Positions 8,045-14,867 of a DNA stretch of 38,092 nt are shown here, in pieces; within the stretch, counting starts at the first letter, position 1, and every line of letters starts with the position of its first letter. A program made the translations under genes and the position numbers. The stretch is from the NCBI GenBank assembly GCA_051657245.1, contig JBOFKI010000138.1:1-38092 (forward strand), in the 5' to 3' direction. The notes under the pieces were generated by a model. It was given only the letters and a program-made list of their open reading frames with translations, was not told where the DNA came from and ran no database searches. The stretch comes from JBOFFI01 sp051657245 (GTDB taxonomy: Bacteria; Pseudomonadota; Alphaproteobacteria; Holosporales; JBOFFI01).

Positions 8045-9904
8045 ATGTCATATTCAAAGTGGGTAACTTTTTTTGCACTACTGATCTTTTCTTTTACGTC
8101 TGGGGGAAGTTTGGGAGATGTATCCTCAAATTCTAATGCGTCTTCTTCAGCTGTTACGTTTCCCACCCATGGCATTTCCATGTATGGGGATTTGAAATAT
8201 TCGGCGGATTTTAAACATTTTGATGCCAATAATCCCAACGCAATTCAGGGAAAAACCCTCCGATTGCATGCAATTGGTCATATTTTTGACACCCTTAACC
8301 CTTGGCTTTTCAAGGGGATCCCTGCGGCAGGCTTGGGAATTTATAACTACCTTCCTTTTGATACCCTGGGGGAGCGCTCTCCTGATGAGCCTTTTTCAAT
8401 TTACGGGCGCCTTGCCGCTTCATTTGAAATGCCAGAGGATAGATCCTTTATCACTATCAATTTGAGGCCTGAAGCACGCTTTCAAGATGGTACGCCTGTA
8501 ACCGCTTCGGATGTTTTGTTTACCTACACCATGCTGAAAGAGCATGGAAACCCGACGCGTAAGCAGCTAGCTAAAAAAGTTAAAAATATTTTAGTTTTAA
8601 ACCCTCGTCAAATCCAGTTTGTGTTCGAAAAAATTGATGGAATTTATGACCGAGAGATTCCCCTTCTCATCGCTTTGATGCCTGTCATTTCTGAAAAAAA
8701 TTTAGAAGGACGGTCCTTTGATAAAACGGGCATGACGCCTTTGATGGGAAGCGGTCCTTATAAAATTGAAGCCATTGTTCCAGGAAAAAGTATTGTTTAT
8801 CGCAAAGACCCTGCCTATTGGGGGAAAAATCTGCCTTGTGTCAAAGGTGTTTATAATTTTGATCAAATCAGCTTCGATTATTATGGCTCTGAATTTGTTG
8901 CCTTCGAAGCTTTTAAATCTGGTTTAATTGATGTTTGGAAAGAGACAGACCTTACCCGATGGATGACGGGGTACCATTTCCCTGCTGTTCAAAAAGGAGA
9001 TATTATCAAGGAAGAAGCAGACCACGCCCATGCGGTGGGGATGACAGCGCTTGTTTTTAACATGAGGCCAGAGAGAGGTGTTTTTGGAGATGTGCGTGTT
9101 CGAGAAGCTATCAACCTTCTCTTTGATTTTGATTGGATCAATAAAAATCTTTTCTATAACGGTTATACTCGCACCGAAAGTTTTTTCCAAAATACGCTTT
9201 TCCAAGCCAAAGACCCCCTATCTGCCGAAGAGAAGGCTATTTTAGAATCGCTTTCTGAAGTTAATCCGGTTGTTTTTAGCCAACTGCCAGAAATTATCCA
9301 ACGTCCAGGACAAAATAAGCGGGAAAATCTTCATAAAGCTCGCAACCTTTTGAAAAGCGCAGGTTGGGTTTTGGAAAATGGAGTCTTGAAACATGTCAAA
9401 ACAGGGGCGCCCTTTCGCTTTGAAATTTTAATCAATGACCCTAAGCGGGAAAAAGTGGTTGGAATTTTTGCAGACATTCTCCGGAAGAAATTGGGGGTTC
9501 AGGTAGATGTTCGGGCCGTAGAGAACGCACATTATCAAAAACGTCTCCAGGAATATAATTTTGATATGATTGTCCATTTTTGGGGCCATACCATGTCTCC
9601 GGGAGTTGAACAGCAACTTTACTGGTCGTCTCATTTGGCAAATGTTCCCTCTCGAAATTATGCAGGCATTCGGTCTAAAGCAGTTGATGAAATTTGCACC
9701 CGCATTGCTGAAGCACATACGTATCAAGAGCTCACAACCCTTGTTCGGGTTTTAGATAGGCTGCTTCGCCATGAAAGACTCTGCATCCCTCTCTACCATC
9801 ATACAAAAGATATTGTGGCTTACCGCAAACATCTGAAACACCCGCCCTTTATGCCAACAGGCATTCCGGAGGCATACAGTTGGTGGCATGCAACCGAAAA
9901 ATGA
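8045..9904 (+). CDS. ABC transporter substrate-binding protein, YejA-like (family 5)
   Basis: Periplasmic binding protein of the oligopeptide type. It fits the YejA branch, which delivers peptides and microcin C to the YejBEF permease. The YejA-like pattern is clear: HGISMYGDLKY, then FDTLNPW, SPDEPFSIYG, the LRPEARFQDGTPVTASDV family-5 signature and MGSGPYKIE. I place the start at ATG 8045 because AAAGGAG lies at 8027-8033 and the product then opens with a signal peptide (SKWVTFFALLIFSFTSGGS). The length is 619 residues, normal for YejA. No permease or ATPase genes are adjacent, so either they are elsewhere or the protein works with another system. Its stop overlaps the next gene by 17 bases, suggesting translational coupling. 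Confidence 0.93.
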   Translation: MSYSKWVTFFALLIFSFTSGGSLGDVSSNSNASSSAVTFPTHGISMYGDLKYSADFKHFDANNPNAIQGKTLRLHAIGHIFDTLNPWLFKGIPAAGLGIYNYLPFDTLGERSPDEPFSIYGRLAASFEMPEDRSFITINLRPEARFQDGTPVTASDVLFTYTMLKEHGNPTRKQLAKKVKNILVLNPRQIQFVFEKIDGIYDREIPLLIALMPVISEKNLEGRSFDKTGMTPLMGSGPYKIEAIVPGKSIVYRKDPAYWGKNLPCVKGVYNFDQISFDYYGSEFVAFEAFKSGLIDVWKETDLTRWMTGYHFPAVQKGDIIKEEADHAHAVGMTALVFNMRPERGVFGDVRVREAINLLFDFDWINKNLFYNGYTRTESFFQNTLFQAKDPLSAEEKAILESLSEVNPVVFSQLPEIIQRPGQNKRENLHKARNLLKSAGWVLENGVLKHVKTGAPFRFEILINDPKREKVVGIFADILRKKLGVQVDVRAVENAHYQKRLQEYNFDMIVHFWGHTMSPGVEQQLYWSSHLANVPSRNYAGIRSKAVDEICTRIAEAHTYQELTTLVRVLDRLLRHERLCIPLYHHTKDIVAYRKHLKHPPFMPTGIPEAYSWWHATEK

Positions 9905-10208
9905 CACGAGGCGCTCTTTGCAAACAAAATCCCAAAATCTGAAAGAGCGCATTGATCGTTTAACGCAACGCCACCAACCTTCTTCAGATAAAGTGAGGCC
10001 CGCTTATTCCTTGGGAAAAGCAGCTCGCCTAGGGATTGAATTTATCTCTGGCGTTTTGATTGGCGTTGGCTTAGGTATTTTTGTAGATCGCTGGCTAGAG
10101 AGTTCTCCGTGGGGGCTCATAAGTGGCTTCTTATTGGGAAGCTTTGCTGGCTTTTGGAACATTCGCAGGGTATTATTGTCTGTCTTTGATTCAACCCATA
10201 AAAAGTAG
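9888..10208 (+). CDS. AtpI/AtpZ-like small membrane protein
   Basis: Small protein (106 residues) with a charged, arginine-rich N-terminal half and two membrane segments in a hairpin: GIEFISGVLIGVGLGIFVDRW and WGLISGFLLGSFAGFWNI. The glycine-rich first segment, the conserved FVDRW turn and the closing GFWNIRRV are typical of the AtpI/AtpZ family, which helps assemble or feed Mg2+/Ca2+ to the F-type ATP synthase c ring. In most alphaproteobacteria this gene leads the atpBEF operon. Here it sits between a peptide-binding protein, which it overlaps by 17 bases, and the CCA enzyme, which starts one base after its stop. No ATP synthase genes are in the window. The family call is good; the exact role is inferred. 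Confidence 0.85.
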   Translation: MQPKNDTRRSLQTKSQNLKERIDRLTQRHQPSSDKVRPAYSLGKAARLGIEFISGVLIGVGLGIFVDRWLESSPWGLISGFLLGSFAGFWNIRRVLLSVFDSTHKK

Positions 10209-10209
10209 C

Positions 10210-11463
10210 ATGTCTTTGCGCGACCTCACCTTTTCTTTTCCATGGCTACAACAGCATCGTTTTGTACTTGATTTGTTGGCTCAAGCTGGCGGAGAAGGAC
10301 GCTTTGTCGGCGGCGCCGTGAGAGACAGTTTACTGGGGCAATCTCCTTCAGATTTTGATATTGCTACCACCTTGCTTCCTGAGCAAGTCTCACACTTTAT
10401 TACCCTAGACGGTGGAAAGGTCATCCCAACGGGGATACGCCATGGAACAGTCACAGCAGTTTTTGAGCAACAAGCTTACGAAATCACAACCCTGCGCCAA
10501 GACCTGGAAACAGATGGCAGACACGCCGTTGTAGGATATACCACCTCATGGGAAGCAGACGCATCCAGGCGAGATTTCACCATGAATGCTCTTTTTTTAG
10601 ATAGGGAGGGTAATTTGTATGATTTTTTTGGAGGAGCAGAAGATTTGCGCCAAAGCGTGGTGAAGTTTATTGGAAACCCTTCCCAACGTGTTCAAGAAGA
10701 TTATTTAAGGATTTTAAGGTTTTTTAGGTTTCAAGTGCGCTATGGTCTCATCTGTGAAGGAAACAGCATCTACCACAGCCCAAGCCTAGAGGCTTGTTTA
10801 GAAGCAAAAACATCTTTAATCCACCTTGCAAAGGAACGTATCACCGAGGAACTGATGTGGCTGTTGGAATCCCAAAACGTTTTTCCTGTTCTCAAAACCC
10901 TCTTGGAAAACAAATTCTTAGAGTTGATTCTGGGACATGCGGGGGATGCTGAATCTTCTTTGCGGTGTTTTGAGGCTTTAGAAATTCTAGAGAGCACTCT
11001 AAAACATCCAGCCAACCCTTTGTTGCGGCTATTTTTAATCTCAGGAAAACAGACTCAGTTTAATTTGTTGCGATTATCTAAAAAGCAACAGCAACTTTTG
11101 AATCTCTGGTGTACTTTTCCACCAACTTTCACCCAAAAAACTTTAGTCGAAGCACTCTATTTTCATGCCTCTCCCTTGGTCGTAGAAGGCTTTGTCTGGA
11201 TTCAGGCTGTTGAGCGCTTACGCAAAGGAGAGCTTTTGTCTGAGGTTCAACAATATTTTCAAATATCTCTACGCTATATATCCCAGTGGGTGACGCCTGC
11301 ATTTCCCCTAACGGGACAAGACATCTTAAATGCAGGGATCCCCCAAGGCCCAGAAATCAAAAAGCAACTCCAAGCTTTGGAAGCTTGGTGGGTAGAACAA
11401 GATTTTACCCCAGACCGGCAGGCGTGCTTAATCCAGCTAAAAAAATCCTTAGATAAAACCTAA
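10210..11463 (+). CDS. CCA tRNA nucleotidyltransferase / poly(A) polymerase family protein
   Basis: Class II nucleotidyltransferase that adds or repairs the 3' CCA of tRNA. The head has the GGAVRDSLLG motif and the catalytic DxD pair Asp48/Asp50 in SDFDIAT. The RRDFTMNALF motif follows, then the neck motif LRILRFFRFQVRYG used in nucleotide selection. The start is ATG 10210, one base after the stop of the AtpI-like gene. A longer reading from 10123 would lie inside that gene and add no family sequence. The product is 417 residues, usual for the alphaproteobacterial enzyme. CCA-adding and poly(A)-adding members of this family cannot be told apart safely by eye. CCA addition is more likely in alphaproteobacteria, although the tRNA gene in this window already encodes its CCA, so repair may be the main task. 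Confidence 0.93.
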   Translation: MSLRDLTFSFPWLQQHRFVLDLLAQAGGEGRFVGGAVRDSLLGQSPSDFDIATTLLPEQVSHFITLDGGKVIPTGIRHGTVTAVFEQQAYEITTLRQDLETDGRHAVVGYTTSWEADASRRDFTMNALFLDREGNLYDFFGGAEDLRQSVVKFIGNPSQRVQEDYLRILRFFRFQVRYGLICEGNSIYHSPSLEACLEAKTSLIHLAKERITEELMWLLESQNVFPVLKTLLENKFLELILGHAGDAESSLRCFEALEILESTLKHPANPLLRLFLISGKQTQFNLLRLSKKQQQLLNLWCTFPPTFTQKTLVEALYFHASPLVVEGFVWIQAVERLRKGELLSEVQQYFQISLRYISQWVTPAFPLTGQDILNAGIPQGPEIKKQLQALEAWWVEQDFTPDRQACLIQLKKSLDKT

Positions 11464-11496
11464 TTGCTGTTTCCTTCAACCCCGTAAAAAAATAAA

Positions 11497-11526
11497 GTTG
11501 ACTATTTTAATCAACAATTTTATCGT
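11497..11526 (+). promoter_or_regulatory. Candidate promoter with overlapping operator palindrome for the isc operon
   Basis: TTGACT at 11498-11503, 17 bases, then TATCGT at 11521-11526 forms a plausible sigma70 promoter. The -35 box is part of an inverted repeat, GTTGA-N9-TCAAC (11497-11515). A palindrome covering the promoter of an iscR-type gene is the expected arrangement for autorepression by the Rrf2 protein encoded just downstream. The sequence is visible; its use as an IscR site is inference. Confidence 0.6.
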
Positions 11527-11569
11527 GTGCAAAAGAGCAGCCTATTAAGCTATAGAAAGACCCGCGCAT

Positions 11570-12028
11570 ATGAAACTTGGGACAAAGGGAAAATATGCTG
11601 TCATGGCGATGGTAGACCTTGCGTATTATGGTTGGCCAGATCAACCAGTCTGTTTAGCAGACATTGCACAGCGTCAGGCACTCCCTCTTTTATACCTTGA
11701 ACAGCTGTTTAACCGTTTAAAAAAAGAACATGTTGTGGAGAGTATCCGTGGCAAAAACGGCGGTTACATTCTTTCAAAGCCTGCTTCAGACATACGCATC
11801 TCAGATATTTTAGAGGCAGCAGGAGAACCCATCCAAGCAACCCGGTGTGCGCCTCAAAGCGATCAGGGCTGCTTATCAGATGGAACCCGGTGCTTAACCC
11901 ATCAGCTATGGCGAGGCTTGGAAAATCAGCTTTTCAATTACCTCCAAGGGATTTCCCTGGAAGATGTTTGCCAACGCAAATCAGGCTTCCAACCCGCTCT
12001 TCAGCTGCGCAGCAGGTGCTTGGGATGA
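11570..12028 (+). CDS. iscR: Rrf2-family Fe-S regulator, IscR-like
   Basis: Winged-helix transcription factor of the Rrf2 family. The N-terminus (MKLGTKGKYAVMAMVDLA) and the wing (RGKNGGYILSKP) are typical. Cluster ligands are present as Cys93, Cys101, Cys108 and His111 (the last two in CLTH), matching E. coli IscR Cys92, Cys98, Cys104 and His107. The spacing is slightly wider, C-x7-C-x6-C instead of C-x5-C-x5-C. It can therefore probably bind a [2Fe-2S] cluster and sense cluster supply. At 152 residues it is near the 162 of E. coli. It is first in the cluster with two cysteine desulfurases and iscU, and its stop overlaps the next ATG (ATGA). It probably represses its own operon through the upstream palindrome. 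Confidence 0.93.
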   Translation: MKLGTKGKYAVMAMVDLAYYGWPDQPVCLADIAQRQALPLLYLEQLFNRLKKEHVVESIRGKNGGYILSKPASDIRISDILEAAGEPIQATRCAPQSDQGCLSDGTRCLTHQLWRGLENQLFNYLQGISLEDVCQRKSGFQPALQLRSRCLG

Positions 12029-13227
12029 TGACAATCTCTCCTTCATTTCTCCCTGTTTACTTAGATGCTAATGCAACGTCTCCTTTAAGGCCGGGTGCTC
12101 TGGCGGCGATGTGCCATGTTTTTGGAAAATCTGGGAACCCTGCTTCGGTTCACCAGTTTGGGAGAGAAGCCCGCCGAATCTTAGAAGATGCACGCCAGAC
12201 ACTAGCCCAAACCATTCAGGCAGAGGCTCAAGATATCATTTTCACCAGCGGTGGAACAGAAGCTAATTATTTAGCCTTACGCGGGCTGAGCCAAACAATC
12301 TCTGGGATTTTGGTAGGAGCTACGGAACACGAGTCGGTTTTGGGGAATGTACCCACAGCGAATCTGTTGCCTGTGGACCACCACGGAAGGCTAGATTTTG
12401 CAGCGGTGGAAACGCTGCTACAGCAGCAAAAAGCCCCCGCCCTCGTTTCAGTGATGCTTGCTCATAATGAAACGGGGGTGCTTCAAGACATTCCAAGGCT
12501 TGCGAAACTTGTTCATCATTATAACAGCTTCCTTCATACCGATGCAGCTCAAGCCCTGGGGAAGGTTCCGGTCTCTTTTAAAGAACTGGGCGTGGATCTG
12601 ATGAGCCTCTCTGCCCATAAATTAGGAGGACCGCCAGGGATAGGCGCATTGGTGGTGGGCGCGCGGGTTCCGCTTAAGGGTATTTTGAAAGGAGGCGGAC
12701 AAGAGCAAGGCCTTCGGCCCGGTATGCAAAGCGTCGCACTCGCCGCAGGGTTTGCAGCAGCTCTCCTAGAGGCCGAGGACGAGCGTAGAACTTTGGCCCA
12801 ACAGCATCAAATTTGGCTTAGAGAGATGGAGGCTGAACTGAAAGTTTTTTGTCCAAATCTCTTGATCATAGGAGAACAAAGCCCCCGCCTGCCCCATGTC
12901 AGCTGTTTGGTCATGCCAGGTGTTCCCAGCGCTGTTCAGGTGATGCGATTTGACCTGGAAGGCGTGGCAGTGAGTGCTGGCTCAGCTTGCTCTTCTGGGA
13001 AAATCACACCATCCCGAACCTTAAGCCGCATGGGGCTTCCTGAAGATGTGGTGAAATCCGCCATCCGCGTCAGTTTAGGCTGGCACAACAAGCGAGAAGA
13101 TCTCATGCGCTTCACAAGCCTTTGGAAAAAACTCTATCAGGAGTTGAGTACCTCTTCAGGTAAAGCTTTTAATATCAACCTATCAGCCCCTCCTTTTTTT
13201 GACGAAAGACCCAGAGCATGTCACTAA
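12025..13227 (+). CDS. Cysteine desulfurase, NifS/IscS family (first of a tandem pair)
   Basis: PLP enzyme that takes sulfur from cysteine and passes it on as a persulfide. It begins at the ATG overlapping the iscR stop and opens with VYLDANATSPLRPGALAAM. The PLP lysine is Lys199 (LSAHKLGGPPG) and the sulfur-carrying cysteine is Cys322 (AGSACSSGK). The 400-residue protein is clearly related to the iscS product next door but well diverged, with a different active-loop sequence and a shorter GxGQE region. A longer reading from 11845 would lie inside iscR. The last 10 bases overlap iscS. I recall a similar pair of nifS-like genes in front of iscU in Rickettsia, so this is probably an ancestral arrangement. 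What divides the work between the two enzymes is not known from sequence. Confidence 0.93.
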   Translation: MMTISPSFLPVYLDANATSPLRPGALAAMCHVFGKSGNPASVHQFGREARRILEDARQTLAQTIQAEAQDIIFTSGGTEANYLALRGLSQTISGILVGATEHESVLGNVPTANLLPVDHHGRLDFAAVETLLQQQKAPALVSVMLAHNETGVLQDIPRLAKLVHHYNSFLHTDAAQALGKVPVSFKELGVDLMSLSAHKLGGPPGIGALVVGARVPLKGILKGGGQEQGLRPGMQSVALAAGFAAALLEAEDERRTLAQQHQIWLREMEAELKVFCPNLLIIGEQSPRLPHVSCLVMPGVPSAVQVMRFDLEGVAVSAGSACSSGKITPSRTLSRMGLPEDVVKSAIRVSLGWHNKREDLMRFTSLWKKLYQELSTSSGKAFNINLSAPPFFDERPRACH

Positions 13228-14462
13228 GTTCTCCCGCAACGCTTCCCAAAACGGAACAACCCATTTATTTAGATTACCAAGCAACGACGCCCTGTGATCC
13301 AAGGGTTGTGGAAGCGATGCTGCCCTATTTTTTTGAGCAATTTGGGAATCCCCATTCTAGGAACCACGGCTATGGTTGGGCGGCTGAACAAGCTGTGGAA
13401 GAAGCCCGTGCCAAAATCGCCAAAGCCATCCATGCTGACCCGCGGGAAATCATCTTCACCTCCGGCGCCACTGAAGCAAACAACCTCGCCCTTAAAGGGG
13501 TTGCGCGCTATCTTTACCCTGGAAAAAACCACATTATCACCTGCGTGACAGAGCATAAATGTGTGTTGGATAGCTGTCGACATTTGGAACAAGAAGGCTT
13601 TGAGGTTACGTATCTGCCAGTCAAGCCAAATGGTTTGGTTGATTTGGACCAGTTAACTAAAGCCATTAAAGACACCACCGCTTTGGTTTCAATTATGGCA
13701 GTAAACAACGAGATTGGGGTGATCCAGCCCCTTGTGGAAATTGGGAAAATTTGCAAGGAAAAAGGCGTTTATTTTCATACGGATGCCGCCCAGGCTTTGG
13801 GCCGCATTGCCTTAGATGTCAACGCCATGCACATCAGCTTAATGAGCCTGTCTTCCCACAAGGTGTATGGCCCCAAGGGTATTGGCGCGCTTTATGTCAG
13901 GCGAAAACCCAGGATACGCCTTCAAGCGCTCATCCACGGAGGTGGACAAGAGCGCGGTATGCGCTCTGGAACCCTTCCGACGCCGCTGTGCGTTGGATTT
14001 GGCGCTGCATGCCAGCTGGCAGAAGCAGAGCGGGTGCGGGAATGGGCTCGCCTGACGGAATTGAAGGACACTTTTCTAGGGCAAATTCATCAGCACCTTC
14101 CTGAAGTTTATCTGAATGGAGACGCCCAGCAACGCATCCCCGGGAATTTAAATCTTAGCTTTGCTTATGTGGAAGGGGAAGGCTTGATGATGGGCATCAA
14201 AAAGCTGGCGGTTTCCTCGGGATCGGCTTGCACATCCGCTTCCTTAGAGGCTTCTTATGTGTTAAGGGCCCTGGGCGTCGAAGAAGCCCTGGCCCACACG
14301 TCCTTACGGCTTGGCTTTGGGCGCTTCACAACGGAAGAAGAGGTGAAACTTGCGGCAGCAGAGATTATCGCTGCAGTCCAACGCTTGCGAGACATGAGCC
14401 CTTTATGGGAGATGGCCCAAGAGGGCATAGATTTAAACACGTTAAAGTGGGTTTCCCATTAA
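13218..14462 (+). CDS. iscS: Cysteine desulfurase IscS
   Basis: Main sulfur donor for Fe-S cluster assembly and tRNA thiolation. It carries the LDYQATTPCDPRV start that marks bacterial and mitochondrial IscS, the FTSGATEANNLALKG motif, PLP lysine Lys215 (SSHKVYGPKG) and catalytic Cys338 in the flexible loop SSGSACTSASLEASYVL. The 414 residues compare with 404 in E. coli. It starts 10 bases inside the preceding desulfurase gene and is followed after 24 bases by iscU, its scaffold partner. The C-terminal region, with a GRFTTEEEV segment, is intact, consistent with binding IscU. Confidence 0.97.
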   Translation: MSLSSPATLPKTEQPIYLDYQATTPCDPRVVEAMLPYFFEQFGNPHSRNHGYGWAAEQAVEEARAKIAKAIHADPREIIFTSGATEANNLALKGVARYLYPGKNHIITCVTEHKCVLDSCRHLEQEGFEVTYLPVKPNGLVDLDQLTKAIKDTTALVSIMAVNNEIGVIQPLVEIGKICKEKGVYFHTDAAQALGRIALDVNAMHISLMSLSSHKVYGPKGIGALYVRRKPRIRLQALIHGGGQERGMRSGTLPTPLCVGFGAACQLAEAERVREWARLTELKDTFLGQIHQHLPEVYLNGDAQQRIPGNLNLSFAYVEGEGLMMGIKKLAVSSGSACTSASLEASYVLRALGVEEALAHTSLRLGFGRFTTEEEVKLAAAEIIAAVQRLRDMSPLWEMAQEGIDLNTLKWVSH

Positions 14463-14486
14463 TTTTAAAAAAGGATAAAAAAAACA

Positions 14487-14867
14487 ATGGCTTACAGTGA
14501 AAAAGTAATCGATCATTACGAAAACCCTCGCAACGTAGGGGGACTCGACAAAACGGATCCCAACGTAGGCACAGGCCTGGTGGGGGCACCAGCTTGCGGC
14601 GATGTTATGAAATTGCAGATCAAGGTTTCTGAAGAAGGCGTGATCGAAGAAGCTGTTTTCAAGACTTTCGGCTGTGGGTCTGCCATTGCTTCCAGCTCGC
14701 TGGTGACCGAGTGGATCAAAGGCAAGACCCTAAGCGAAGCGTTGACCCTTCAGAATAAGGACATCGCGGAACATCTGGCTCTTCCTCCCGTTAAACTACA
14801 TTGCTCCGTATTGGCCGAAGATGCGATCAAGGCTGCTATTCAGGATTATCAACGTAAGCGTGTTTAG
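14487..14867 (+). CDS. iscU: Fe-S cluster assembly scaffold IscU
   Basis: Scaffold on which IscS builds a [2Fe-2S] cluster. All ligands are in register with E. coli IscU: Cys37, Asp39, Cys63, His105 and Cys106. The LPPVK motif at 99-103, recognised by the HscA chaperone, is also present. At 126 residues it is the normal length. An AAGGA-type site precedes ATG 14487. The usual followers iscA, hscB, hscA and fdx are absent; a gene on the other strand ends 32 bases inside iscU instead. The LPPVK motif implies that hscA and hscB exist elsewhere in the genome. Confidence 0.98.
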   Translation: MAYSEKVIDHYENPRNVGGLDKTDPNVGTGLVGAPACGDVMKLQIKVSEEGVIEEAVFKTFGCGSAIASSSLVTEWIKGKTLSEALTLQNKDIAEHLALPPVKLHCSVLAEDAIKAAIQDYQRKRV

